Shown: piece by piece, positions 33,215-40,411 of the stretch | Layout of the letters: each line of letters starts with the position of its first letter | Numbering within the stretch: the stretch's first letter is position 1 | Assembly (NCBI GenBank): GCA_017882605.1 | Contig: JADGPE010000010.1 | Coordinates: 1-40,411 of the forward strand | Source of the DNA: Thermoleophilia bacterium | Lineage (GTDB): Bacteria > Actinomycetota > Thermoleophilia > Gaiellales > Gaiellaceae | DNA length: 40,411 bases | Reading direction: 5' to 3' | Program-made: the position numbers and the translations under genes | The notes under the pieces: model-generated | What the model saw: the letters and a program-made list of their open reading frames with translations, nothing else | Told to the model about the DNA's origin: nothing | Database searches by the model: none

Positions 33215-34069
33215 TTAACAGCAGGTATAGGCCCCGGGTGGCGCCTCGCCTTCGCTCGGTTCGGGGAGCGCCGCGGCGGCGAGCGCCACGCCGTCCAGGA
33301 GGTCGCGCTCGGATGGGGAGATGCGGTCGAGCCTGAGGTGCCGGAGCACCTCGCGCACGATCAGCACGCCGGCTGCGATCACGTCGCTGCGGTCCGGTTG
33401 CAGGAGCCGCGCGCGGCGCTCGGCGTCGGTGGAGGTGCGGAGCCAGTCGAGCACTGCTTCGAGACGGGGAAGCGTGACGGCGTCCAGGGCCGCCAGTTCC
33501 GCCGTCGTCCCGTCGACCCCGAGCAGGCGTTTCGCCGTGAGCTCCGGCAGGTGTGACCGGATCTCGGCCGTGAGCGCCTCCCAGTCGCCACCGTGGCGCT
33601 CCGTCAGGCGGACCGAGCCGATGTTCATGCTCGTGCGGAAGCCCTCCGTGATCAGCTCGGTCGAGCCGCCGCCGACATCGACGACGACGGTGCCCGGCTC
33701 GAGCGGCCCGACGCCGCGCAGGGTCATCGCCGCTTCCTCGTCGCCGGTGAGCAGCCGGGTCGCGAAGCCGTACGACCACTCGATCTCGCCGAGGAACGCC
33801 TCTCCGTTCTCTGCGTCACGAACAGCGCTCGTGGCGACGGCCAGCGTTCGTTCGGCCCCGGCCTGCTCGAGCTCGCGCCGATACTCGCTGAGCACGTTTC
33901 GCACGCGTGTGACGGGAACGGGGAGGAGGCGCCGGCGCGCGTCGACGCCCTCGCCGAGCCGGGTGATGCGCGTTCTGCGCACGAGCTCGTCGACCCGGCC
34001 GTCTGCGACGTCCGCAATGAGGAGGCGTGTCGCGTTCGTGCCGAGGTCGATCGCCCCGACGCGCGTCAC
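33215..34069 (-). CDS. ppx: Ppx/GppA family phosphatase (exopolyphosphatase)
   Basis: This 284-aa ASKHA-fold enzyme has AIDLGTNATRLLIADV at the N-terminus (phosphate-1 motif), ATSAVRDAENGEAFL in the middle and VVDVGGGSTEL (phosphate-2 motif, about residues 131-141). Such enzymes split inorganic polyphosphate or pppGpp. It is the short, two-domain form without the C-terminal HD-like domain. The start GTG at 34069 overlaps the stop of the upstream small membrane protein gene (GTGA), so translation is coupled. The C-terminus ends in a Cys-Cys pair. Confidence 0.9.
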   Translation of the reverse strand: MTRVGAIDLGTNATRLLIADVADGRVDELVRRTRITRLGEGVDARRRLLPVPVTRVRNVLSEYRRELEQAGAERTLAVATSAVRDAENGEAFLGEIEWSYGFATRLLTGDEEAAMTLRGVGPLEPGTVVVDVGGGSTELITEGFRTSMNIGSVRLTERHGGDWEALTAEIRSHLPELTAKRLLGVDGTTAELAALDAVTLPRLEAVLDWLRTSTDAERRARLLQPDRSDVIAAGVLIVREVLRHLRLDRISPSERDLLDGVALAAAALPEPSEGEAPPGAYTCC

Positions 34070-34389
34070 TTGGTCGGTACGACGCCGCGGAGGCGGTCGA
34101 CTGCAGCGCGTGCCTCGGCCGCCGCGGCGCGCAGCAGGGCGATCTGCGTGAGCGAGATCTGAAGGCGCTCGGTGGCCCTCATGAGCCGCGCCTGGTTCTC
34201 GGTGAGCGACGTGGAGTGCTCCTCAGCACTCGCGGCGGCGCGCGTGACCCGATCGAACGCCGTCGTAGCCGTGCGTGAGAACGACCAGAACGCGCGCCAG
34301 AGATTGAGTGCGCGCAGGCCGACGAAGATCAGCGACGCGACGACTGCCACCGAGAAGAAGCCGAGCGCGATCCAGGCTGCGGTGCCCAC
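34066..34389 (-). CDS. Small single-TM coiled-coil protein
   Basis: This 107-aa protein has one N-terminal membrane helix (about residues 4-26) and a long alanine- and arginine-rich amphipathic helix to the end, with heptad-like spacing (about residues 45-100). The family is not recognised. The GTG at 34389 is chosen because it gives MGTAAWIALGFFSVAVVASLIF, a clean membrane segment. Its stop overlaps the ppx start by 4 nt (GTGA), so the two products are probably made together; a membrane tether or partner for Ppx is possible. Confidence 0.65.
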   Translation of the reverse strand: MGTAAWIALGFFSVAVVASLIFVGLRALNLWRAFWSFSRTATTAFDRVTRAAASAEEHSTSLTENQARLMRATERLQISLTQIALLRAAAAEARAAVDRLRGVVPTK

Positions 34390-34497
34390 TCCGCCATCGT
34401 AGTGACACCCGGTGAATTCGCCTCGCTTCGCCCGCGGTTTTTGGCTTTCCGAAGCGCTTTCCAACAGGCCCGTCGAGGCGCTCCGCGGGTGACGCAG

Positions 34498-34506
34498 TGC
34501 TACAAT
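34498..34506 (+). promoter_or_regulatory. Extended -10 promoter of tRNA-fMet
   Basis: TGCTACAAT combines a TG extension with a strong TACAAT -10. It ends 11 nt before the mature tRNA 5' end, so the primary transcript would carry a 5' leader of only a few nt. No clear -35 is visible, which is acceptable for an extended -10. Confidence 0.6.
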
Positions 34507-34517
34507 CCGGGCTGCGT

Positions 34518-34591
34518 CGCGGGGTGGAGCAGTCAGGTAGCTCGCCGGGCTCATAACCCGGAGGTCGCAGGTTCAAATCCTGCCCCCGCTA
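34518..34591 (+). tRNA. Initiator tRNA-fMet (anticodon CAT)
   Basis: This is a 74-nt tRNA without encoded CCA. The anticodon stem CCGGG/CCCGG around CTCATAA has the run of three G:C pairs that marks initiators. The first acceptor pair is a C-U mismatch, in place of the C-A of E. coli; lack of pairing at 1:72 is the formylation signal. The D arm (GGAGCAG...GGTAGCTC) and T arm (GCAGG-TTCAAAT-CCTGC) fit well. Confidence 0.96.
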
Positions 34592-34673
34592 TCAGGACAG
34601 AAGCAACAACTCTGGCAAGGTTTCGGGGCGTCCGTGAGGGCGCCTCGATCGTTGTCCGGGTGTTCCCTACCGG

Positions 34674-35144
34674 TCAGTCCGAGGTGGTTCCGGTGCTCGC
34701 GGCGGTCTCAACGGACTCCGTCGCCTCCCACGCGCGGCGGATCCGGCTCTCCCTTCGCTGGTGAACGAGCCCGGGAATCGGCGGCGTCACCGCAGTCGCG
34801 ACCGCGTACTCAGCGAAGAGTTCGAGCGCTTCGCCTGGACTGCCGAATGGGGCGGTCGTCAAGCGCCGGTATGTCCGATCGGCCCGGATAGCAGCCTCTC
34901 GCCAAGCATTCGCCTGGGCGAGGAGGTCGGAGAAGACCAGGAACGACAAGAAGACGACCCCCCCGGGTACAGCGTCCATCGAGCTGCCGTGCCGTACAGG
35001 TCGCGCGACCAGAATGCGCTCTCGCGCATGTTGTCGCGCAGCCGCTCATCGCCCGGCGGCGCTGACGGTTTCGTCGAGTTCGTCGATCCAAGAATTATCT
35101 GCCCTCTCAAGGCGCGGCACTATCTGTGCCTGCAAGGTCTGCAT
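34674..35144 (-). pseudogene. Unidentified membrane protein gene with two frameshifts
   Basis: Three reading-frame segments on the minus strand join into one sensible protein of about 155 aa. Segment 1 starts at ATG 35144 (MQTLQAQIVPRLERADN) and ends at a stop near 35046, at a GGG. Segment 2 (DERLRDNMRESAFWSRD, then LYGTAARWTLYPGG) runs to a tract of seven G (34958-34964 as C on the plus strand). Segment 3 continues with VVFLSFLVFSDLLAQANAW and RLTTAPFGSPGEALELF, then EYAVATAVTPPIPGLV, to a stop at 34674. One hydrophobic helix is visible. I do not know the family. The breaks may be decay, sequencing error or slippage at the G tract. It lies just behind tRNA-fMet. Confidence 0.5.
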
Positions 35145-35308
35145 ACCTCGAAGAACTGATCGACCAACCAAGCTCGGGCATCCGGGTATCCGCTGCCGAT
35201 TCATCCCCCGAAAGGTCAGTTCTTCGACTGGAGCATTCGGGGGATCGCGGCCAGGATGCGTACAAAACCCTGTCTGCTGCTGCTCCCGGAGTGCCGAGAC
35301 ACGGGTCA

Positions 35309-36382
35309 ATGCTCGGAACGCGGACAAGCGCCGCCGTCAGGTGGAGTGGGTGGATGGCGACGTTCGCGACCGCGGCGTTCGCCGTTCTGGTCGGAACCGA
35401 CGTCGCAGGCTCGCGTGCAACCGTCCGGGTGGACGATCTCGCGACCGCAGCTGCCGCGCTCGCAGCTGCCGTGCTGTGCGCCCGTGCCGCGATGCGGCAC
35501 AGCGGCTCGATGAAGCGATTCTGGGTGCTCCTTGCTCTCGCGGCCACGGCGTGGGCGCTCGGGGAGGGAATCTGGGCGGTGTACGACCTGTCGTCCGGCT
35601 CGGTGCCCGCCTCCTCCTGGGCGGACGTCGCCTACCTCGCGGCCGTTCCGGCAATCGCCGCGGCTCTGCTCGTCCACCCGGCGAGGCACGGCCGCGCAAC
35701 CGAGCGGACGCGGTCGGTCGTCGATGGGCTCATCGTCGCAATGGCGCTCTTCTTCGTCAGCTGGACGCTCCTCTTCGAGCCACTCAGGCACTCGATCCAT
35801 GTCTTGAGCCGCGACGGCGCAGTCACGATGGCGTACCCGTTCAGCGACATCGTCATCGTGTGTCTCATCGTGCTCGTGGTCCGGGGCACGACGCGCGGTG
35901 GACGACGTGATCTCTGGTGGCTCCTCGCCGGTCTGCTTCTGATCACTGGATCCGACTCGGTCTACTGCTACCTCAGCAACGTCAGGCACTTCGCAACGGG
36001 CAACCTGGTCGACACGGGATGGTTCGCGGGGTACCTCGCGATCGGCTTCGGGGCTCTCCATTCCGGAGACCGCGTCCCAGCCCCGTCTCCCCGCCCTGTT
36101 CCCGCGCTCACCCCGGCCGCTCTCGTGGCTCCGTTCGTCCCGATGCTCGGTGCCCTCTTCCTCCTCGCCTTCGAACTGCAGCGCGGACGCGCGCTCGACC
36201 AGACGACGGAGATCACCGCGCTCGCCCTTGTCGGTCTGGTGCTTCTTCGCCAGGCGCTCGTGCTCGTCGATCTCCTGCGAGTGCCGGCGGCAGGCCACGG
36301 CGTCGCTGATCGCATGGTCGCATCACTCGGACAACCCGCCGTGGATGGGACTCTGGGACCCCGCAGGGCCGCTCCGGAATGA
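35309..36382 (+). CDS. Multi-pass membrane sensor-like protein without output domain
   Basis: This 357-aa protein is mostly membrane helices (about eight to nine). Its pattern RFWVLLALAATAWALGEGIWAVYDL and SWADVAYLAAVPAIAAALL resembles the N-terminal membrane sensor of actinobacterial GGDEF/EAL proteins. No GGDEF, EAL or kinase domain follows; the protein stops about 30 residues after the last helix, so it is a stand-alone sensor or a truncated remnant. I place the start at ATG 35309 (MLGTRTSAAVRW). An open frame to 35126 exists but overlaps the broken minus-strand gene and looks non-coding. The stop overlaps the ATG of a 57-aa gene (ATGA at 36379). Confidence 0.6.
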   Translation: MLGTRTSAAVRWSGWMATFATAAFAVLVGTDVAGSRATVRVDDLATAAAALAAAVLCARAAMRHSGSMKRFWVLLALAATAWALGEGIWAVYDLSSGSVPASSWADVAYLAAVPAIAAALLVHPARHGRATERTRSVVDGLIVAMALFFVSWTLLFEPLRHSIHVLSRDGAVTMAYPFSDIVIVCLIVLVVRGTTRGGRRDLWWLLAGLLLITGSDSVYCYLSNVRHFATGNLVDTGWFAGYLAIGFGALHSGDRVPAPSPRPVPALTPAALVAPFVPMLGALFLLAFELQRGRALDQTTEITALALVGLVLLRQALVLVDLLRVPAAGHGVADRMVASLGQPAVDGTLGPRRAAPE

Positions 36383-36552
36383 GCTCCCGCGCTGCCACAC
36401 GGACTCGCGGCGGGACCTCCGTCTCCCGGACGGCGGGCATGACGCTGGGAGCTCAGACGCGGTCGGACGCGCTGCTCGTCCTGCTGCTCACGTGCGCCGC
36501 CACGGGCATCGCGCTCTACGACCTCCTCCTGCTCGCCCTGTTCGCGCACTAG
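36379..36552 (+). CDS. 57-aa single-TM peptide coupled to the sensor-like gene
   Basis: The ATG at 36379 overlaps the preceding stop (ATGA). The 57-aa product has a basic Ser/Thr/Arg-rich N-terminus (MSSRAATRTRGGTSVSRTAG) and one strong membrane helix at about residues 31-55, containing TGIALYDLLLLALF. A second ATG at codon 21 is a possible start. The overlap, the GC-rich third positions and the clean helix argue that it is expressed. It has no known family to me; a subunit or regulator of the preceding membrane protein is the natural guess. Confidence 0.5.
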   Translation: MSSRAATRTRGGTSVSRTAGMTLGAQTRSDALLVLLLTCAATGIALYDLLLLALFAH

Positions 36553-37147
36553 AGCTGCGACGCTCATCGAGCGCGTCAAGGCCGACCGGCGTTATCGGAA
36601 CAGACTGTACGACGAGCTCTAGAGAAGAACCGCCCGCCTGGGACGGTTCATCGCAACACTCGTGGTCGATGAGCGGTGCGCGGTGCATCGCCGGAAAGGC
36701 CGTCACGTTGCGTCCACTCGGTCGAGGAGATTTGACGCGATTCCAGCTAGCCTCAACCCACACAAAAGCGCTGCAAATCGAGATGTTCTCCAATTCGGAA
36801 TGTTGTCGCAGGAGATCGTTCAAGTCCCGCCCCGCTTTCAACGAAGTCCTGCGATGGCCCAGCGTGGCCGTCGCCTTTTCTAGGCCGGACCGACTGCGAC
36901 ACGAGCGGACCAGAACCAGGCTGCGGGTATGCCGCGGGCGTGCTCGACGGCGACCCACGTGCGGCTGCGACAGCGCGGGAGGCAGCCCGCGCGCTCGTCG
37001 ACGCCGAGTGTCAGACGCCTCGGTGACTCTCCGTCTCTTGCCCACAACCGGCCGCGTGGACCGGCCGCGCGGGCGGGCGACGGTTGCCCTCGCTCAGCGA
37101 CGGCCTCCGATCATGCTGGCATCGGGATCGCTCGCCGACGTAGTACC
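36553..37147. other. Region without a convincing gene; possible coding remnants
   Basis: No complete gene is supported. Two short plus-strand stretches read like protein: one ends ADRRYRNRLYDEL at a stop near 36622, another runs GVLDGDPRAAATAREAARAL and ends near 37023. Neither has a start codon in good context. The remainder gives arginine-rich nonsense in all frames. Together with the broken gene at 34.7-35.1 kb it suggests a decaying accessory segment between tRNA-fMet and the ABC exporter. Confidence 0.45.
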
Positions 37148-38293
37148 TCAGAGTTGGCGCGTGAGGCGCCAGGCGGTCCGTGGCCCGAGACGCGGGCCTG
37201 TGTGAAGCAGGCCCTGGCCGTAGACACGCCCGGCGAGCCGGACGAGCGCGTAGATCGTGGCGAGCACCAGCACGACCGCGAGGACGTGTTGCCAGAGCGG
37301 TACGCCGACGAGCGCGCTGCGGGCCGGAAGCACGAGCGGTGCGGTGAGTGGGAAGACCGTGAAGATGTTCGCGAGCAGGCCGTCCGTGCTGGTGGCGAGG
37401 GCCAGGTAGCCGGCGAAGTAGGCGGCGAGGATCGTGTAGGTGACGGGCTGTCCGGCCGTCTCCGCATTCTGCTGTCCGGAGGCGAGCGCACCGGCGGTGG
37501 CGTAGGCCACGGCGTAGAGCGCAAACCCGAGCGCGAACCACGGGATGACGAGCGCGACGCTACTGCCGAGCCCGGCCGGCGCGTTGAAGGCGCCGGCGAC
37601 GAGGAGCACGGCGGCGAGCCCGGCGATCAGCGCGAGTTGTGCGAGCCCGAGCAGCCCGATGCCGATCACCTTGCCCGCCAGCAGGTGGCGGGGCCGAACG
37701 GCCGACAGGATCAGTTCGACGACGCGATTGTTCTTCTCCTCGACCACGCCGGTCACCACCCACTGACCGTAGACCGCGAGCCCCATGAGCAGGAGGAAGG
37801 AGCTGAAGTACGCGGCCACCGTGGCGGCATCGGTCGTCTTGGCCTTCGGAGGATGGAGCGTCGCCGGCGTCAGCTCCGGTGACGGCGGTAGATGATGGCG
37901 AACAGCGCGCACGGCGGTGTCCGCGACGGCCGCAGCTTTCGGATCGACGTCGGACCGGAAAAGCAGACGGTTGTCGGCCAAGAGCAGGAGCGCGTCGATC
38001 TGTTTTGCTTCGAGTGCTTGCCGTCCCGCCGCGGGCGAGGCGACGACGCGCAGCCGCACGCTCGCGTCGTCGAACGGTTTGGCCGCGCGTTGGAGCGCAG
38101 CCGCGAGGCCGGGCGGTGCGGGTGACGTCACCGCGACGCGGTAGGTCTGCTTCCGGGAAAGTGCCCCGTTCAGAGCGGTCGATCCGCCGACGAGGAGGAG
38201 CAGGACCAGCGTCGAGATGAGGAAGACGCGGCTGCGTAGGCGCTCGCGGATCTCGCGCGCCGCGACGAGCGCGATCACGCGCCGTCCGCTCAC
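37148..38293 (-). CDS. ABC-2 type transporter permease (NatB-like)
   Basis: This 381-aa permease starts with ALVAAREIRERLRSRVFLIST and a first membrane helix. A large extracytoplasmic part (about residues 45-175) follows, then five or six clustered helices (from AAYFSSFLLLMGLAVYG). The segment VVEEKNNRVVELILSAVRPRHLLAGKVIG is the hallmark of the NatB/YhaP ABC-2 family, exporters of Na+ or unidentified compounds. The GTG at 38293 overlaps the ATPase stop (GTGA), so the pair is one unit. The frame is open further upstream, but only inside the ATPase gene. Confidence 0.88.
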   Translation of the reverse strand: MSGRRVIALVAAREIRERLRSRVFLISTLVLLLLVGGSTALNGALSRKQTYRVAVTSPAPPGLAAALQRAAKPFDDASVRLRVVASPAAGRQALEAKQIDALLLLADNRLLFRSDVDPKAAAVADTAVRAVRHHLPPSPELTPATLHPPKAKTTDAATVAAYFSSFLLLMGLAVYGQWVVTGVVEEKNNRVVELILSAVRPRHLLAGKVIGIGLLGLAQLALIAGLAAVLLVAGAFNAPAGLGSSVALVIPWFALGFALYAVAYATAGALASGQQNAETAGQPVTYTILAAYFAGYLALATSTDGLLANIFTVFPLTAPLVLPARSALVGVPLWQHVLAVVLVLATIYALVRLAGRVYGQGLLHTGPRLGPRTAWRLTRQL

Positions 38294-39219
38294 GATCCCA
38301 CCAGCTCCAGGAACAGCTCGGCGAGCGACGGCGGCCCGTAGCTGAACGAGACGACGCGCCCTGCCTGCTCTGCCTCGGCGAGCACGTGCCTCGGATCGAC
38401 GTCCTGGCGCGTCAGCAGTTGCACGCCACCGTTGCGGCGCCCGAGCACCTCGACGCCGGCGACGTTGGGTCGCCACTCCGGCGCCGCGCCGTCGAGCTCG
38501 AGATCGATGCGACGCCGCTGCGAGCGGCGTCGCAGCGCGATCACGTCGCCGGTCGCGACGATCCGGCCGCGGTTGACGATCGCGACCGTCTCGCAGATGT
38601 CCTCCACAAGCTCGAGTTGATGGCTGGAGAAGAGGACCGCTGCGCCGCGGGCAGCCTCCTCACGGAGGACTTCGGCCAGCGTGAGGACGGCGACCGGGTC
38701 CAGCCCGGCGAACGGCTCGTCGAGCACGAGCAGCTCCGGCCCGTGCAGCAGCGCAGCCGCGAGTTGCACGCGCTGCTGGTTGCCGTGCGAGAGCTCCTCG
38801 ACCTTCGCGGTCGCGCGGTCCGCGAGGCCGAGCCGCTCGAGCCAGCGCGCCGCGGCCGTGCGCGCCGCGGCCGTGGAGAGACCATGGAGGCAGCCGAAGA
38901 ACGCGAGCTGCTCACCGACCGGCATGCGCGGGTAGAGGCCACGCTCTTCGGGCATGTAGCCGAACCGTAGGCACTCGGTCAGCCCGATCGGCTGTCCTTC
39001 CCAGAGAAGCTCACCACTGTCGAGACGGACGAGGCCGAAGATCGCGCGCATCGCGGTCGTCTTGCCGGCGCCGTTTGGGCCGAGGAAGCCGAGCATCCGG
39101 CCGCGCTCGACGCCGAACGAGCAGTCGGAAAGCGCCTGCACCGCCCCGAACTGTTTGCTCGCGTGCCGAAAGGCGAGTGCCTCGTCGCCGTCGGCCGTCG
39201 CTGGGCGCCTCGGGCCCAT
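38290..39219 (-). CDS. ABC transporter ATP-binding protein (NatA-like)
   Basis: This 309-aa ATPase has Walker A GPNGAGKTTA, a Q-loop region with FGYMPEERGLYPRM, and the signature LSHGNQQRVQLA (LSHGN in place of LSGGQ, common in the NatA group). Walker B is LLVLDEPFAGLDP and the H-loop is FSSHQLELVED. The C-terminal domain of about 85 residues is typical of NatA-type exporters. The ATG at 39219 (MGPRRPATADGDEALAFRH) has a G-rich stretch just upstream. It energises the coupled permease; the substrate is unknown. Confidence 0.92.
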   Translation of the reverse strand: MGPRRPATADGDEALAFRHASKQFGAVQALSDCSFGVERGRMLGFLGPNGAGKTTAMRAIFGLVRLDSGELLWEGQPIGLTECLRFGYMPEERGLYPRMPVGEQLAFFGCLHGLSTAAARTAAARWLERLGLADRATAKVEELSHGNQQRVQLAAALLHGPELLVLDEPFAGLDPVAVLTLAEVLREEAARGAAVLFSSHQLELVEDICETVAIVNRGRIVATGDVIALRRRSQRRRIDLELDGAAPEWRPNVAGVEVLGRRNGGVQLLTRQDVDPRHVLAEAEQAGRVVSFSYGPPSLAELFLELVGS

Positions 39220-39381
39220 CTCAGCCCCCCGTGTCGAAGGGCTGCAATGCAGCGGAGTGGGCGCACGAAGCGTCCAGTCCCGTCGCCGTCCCGGCCGCGA
39301 GGAAGAACACGAGGACGACCGCGACGGCATGGCCGAGTCGCGGTGTGCGGCGGCCGTGAAGCGGATGTGACGTGACGGTCC

Positions 39382-40113
39382 TTAGCCTCGGGTGACCGCT
39401 CCGGAGCCGGTGACGCTCGTCGTCACATGGGCCGGGTTGCCGCCGTAGCTGATCGTCCCGCTGCCCGGGACCGATCCGTCCAGGCTGTTGGTCGCGGTGA
39501 CGACGATGTCGCCCGACCCGTTGACGTCGGCGTGGACGTCGCGGGCGACCAGTTGCCCGAGCTGCGCTTCGCCCGAGCCGTCGAGGCTGACGTCGAGCTG
39601 CGTCGCGGTGCCGCTCGCCCACAGGACGCCGCTGCCGGTCAAAGCCACCGTCAGACTCCCCGGCTTGACCCCGGCGGCCGAGATGTTCCCGCTGCCGCTG
39701 AGCGTCAACTTGGACAGCGAAGGAACCGTGATCTCGACGCTCATCGGGCTCTTGGTGGCGAAGCTGCCTTGGGTGTTCCCGATCGCGAGTTGACCATCCT
39801 GCACGCGTGTCGTGACGCGACCCAACAGGTTGTCGTCGGCGTGAACCAGTACCGACTGCTTCCCGCCGACGTGAATCGTGACGTTGTTGGAACCGGCGAG
39901 ATCGATGCCGGTGAATGGTGCGAGGTGGCGTGCCTGGGTCGCCTGGATGCCCGAGCCCTGAGCCCCGTTCGTGTTGGTGGTCGAGCTCCGGAAGACGGTG
40001 TGCTCGGCCAGCAGCACGACACCGGCCGTGACGAGGACGACTGCGGCGATCAACGCCAGCTGACGGCGGTGCGGCACCCGCCGCCCGCGAAGTGATGTTG
40101 GGGCGATGGTCAT
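39382..40113 (-). CDS. GIN domain (DUF2807) envelope protein
   Basis: This 243-aa protein has one N-terminal membrane helix (about residues 18-36, an uncleaved anchor or signal). A putative adhesin-head GIN domain (DUF2807) follows, a right-handed beta-helix of repeating units such as LAGSNNVTIHVGG, LSGSGNISAAG, LTGSGVLWASG, LDGSGEAQLG and VNGSGDIVVTA. The G-S-G repeats form the turns. It is probably located outside the membrane; its function is unknown. ATG at 40113 is preceded by GGGAGGGG with about 5-nt spacing. Confidence 0.87.
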   Translation of the reverse strand: MTIAPTSLRGRRVPHRRQLALIAAVVLVTAGVVLLAEHTVFRSSTTNTNGAQGSGIQATQARHLAPFTGIDLAGSNNVTIHVGGKQSVLVHADDNLLGRVTTRVQDGQLAIGNTQGSFATKSPMSVEITVPSLSKLTLSGSGNISAAGVKPGSLTVALTGSGVLWASGTATQLDVSLDGSGEAQLGQLVARDVHADVNGSGDIVVTATNSLDGSVPGSGTISYGGNPAHVTTSVTGSGAVTRG

Positions 40114-40254
40114 CCGGCCCCTCCCTTCCAGCCTTGCGCATGTTGGCCCTACGAGTCTCCTCTCGGTGCTCGGTGCGAGAAATCGTGGAATCCGCTGATT
40201 CGCGCGGTGGAGAGAGGAACCCGACGCTCGCGAGCTTCGTCGACGCCAGGGGGG

Positions 40255-40411
40255 TCACGTGGACGGAGTCAGGAGACGGCTGTCGAGCAGCGCGCTCAGC
40301 GACGGAATGACACGATCCGCGCCGAACCCTGCGAGCAGCTCTCCCTGCGCGCCTTCGCCGACTCCGATCACCGTCACGCCGGCGGCGTGCCCGGCGGCGA
40401 TACCTGCTGCA
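40255..40411 (-). CDS. HAD-family hydrolase, C-terminal end (partial)
   Basis: The last 51 residues are present; the gene begins beyond the window. The sequence AAGIAAGHAAGVTVIGVGEG is the C-terminal part of the HAD core after motif IV, where phosphoglycolate phosphatase and beta-phosphoglucomutase relatives read similarly. It is followed by GADRVIPSLSALLDSRLL. The catalytic aspartates are outside the window, so the substrate cannot be told; the beta-phosphoglucomutase branch would fit the maltose/trehalose theme but is not shown. Confidence 0.8.
   Translation of the reverse strand, partial: AAGIAAGHAAGVTVIGVGEGAQGELLAGFGADRVIPSLSALLDSRLLTPST

Noticed and set aside
34518-34591. C-U mismatch at 1:72 of initiator tRNA as an anomaly
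   Set aside because: A mismatch at 1:72 is required in initiators, and I recall U72 in other actinobacterial initiator tRNAs, so it is not unusual.
35126-35308. Longer N-terminus for the sensor-like protein (start at 35126)
   Set aside because: The added 61 residues are non-hydrophobic, unlike any domain, and overlap the broken minus-strand gene; ATG 35309 precedes the first helix.
34518-37147. Integrated element with att repeats at tRNA-fMet
   Set aside because: No repeat of the tRNA 3' end and no integrase or transposase was seen downstream; only the general look of decay remains.
36929-37882. 317-aa plus-strand open frame rich in Glu, Arg and Gly
   Set aside because: Most of it is antisense to the NatB-like permease, which has clear membrane helices and family motifs.
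39221-40258. 345-aa minus-strand open frame
   Set aside because: It overlaps the GIN-domain gene in another frame; only its last part is hydrophobic, and that part has no start codon of its own.
1-40411. CRISPR arrays, insertion sequences, rRNA genes or riboswitches
   Set aside because: Reading both strands I saw no regularly spaced repeat array, no transposase, no rRNA stretch and no leader resembling a known riboswitch.

Overview
The window is GC-rich, uses many GTG and TTG starts, and has genes packed so tightly that start and stop codons often overlap. Gene content (GlgE-type glucan metabolism beside TreYZ, AddAB-type recombination nucleases, DinG, DUF3105, YceI, GIN-domain and NatAB-like genes) and many genes without Shine-Dalgarno sites point to an Actinomycetota bacterium. 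A deep-branching class such as Thermoleophilia is an inference; no rRNA gene is present to settle it.

Layout. 1-2.6 kb: the end of a pntA-like transhydrogenase gene, a divergent DedA-family gene, and an isocitrate/isopropylmalate dehydrogenase family gene. 2.8-10 kb: a DNA-repair run with a 66-aa zinc-ribbon protein, addB, addA and nth. 10-12.7 kb, minus strand: a zinc-ribbon/PAS protein, trxB and rmuC. 13-15.6 kb: a DinG-like Fe-S helicase and a DUF3105 membrane protein, then tRNA-Leu(TAA).

15.7-29.5 kb is the centrepiece, an alpha-glucan/trehalose locus: malQ on the minus strand, then glgE-treS-mak-glgB chained by 4-nt start/stop overlaps, a divergent small two-TM channel-like gene, and treZ-glgX-treY chained the same way. 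TreS, Mak, GlgE and GlgB can turn trehalose into branched alpha-glucan via maltose and maltose-1-phosphate. GlgX, TreY and TreZ can turn glucan back into trehalose. Both directions are therefore encoded side by side. Several of the enzymes are shorter than usual, MalQ most of all. Two adjoining GC-rich hairpins follow treY.

29.5-34.4 kb: an APH(6)/hydroxyurea-kinase-like protein, a glutamate dehydrogenase family gene, a CBS-pair protein, an NADPH-dependent FMN reductase, YceI, a Ppx/GppA phosphatase and a small coiled-coil membrane protein. 34.5 kb: initiator tRNA-fMet. 34.6-37.1 kb looks like an accessory or decaying segment. It holds an unidentified minus-strand gene broken by two frameshifts (one at a run of seven G), a multi-TM sensor-like protein with no output domain, an ATGA-coupled 57-aa membrane peptide, and about 600 bp without a convincing gene. 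37.1-40.4 kb, minus strand: a NatAB-like ABC exporter, a GIN-domain envelope protein and the 3' end of a HAD hydrolase gene.

Many genes have a TAnnnT hexamer only 6-10 nt before the start codon and no Shine-Dalgarno, which suggests that leaderless mRNAs are common. I did not recognise a wholly new system. The least explained items are the broken gene behind tRNA-fMet, the sensor/micropeptide pair, the channel-like protein inside the glucan locus, and a 27-bp dyad upstream of dinG.
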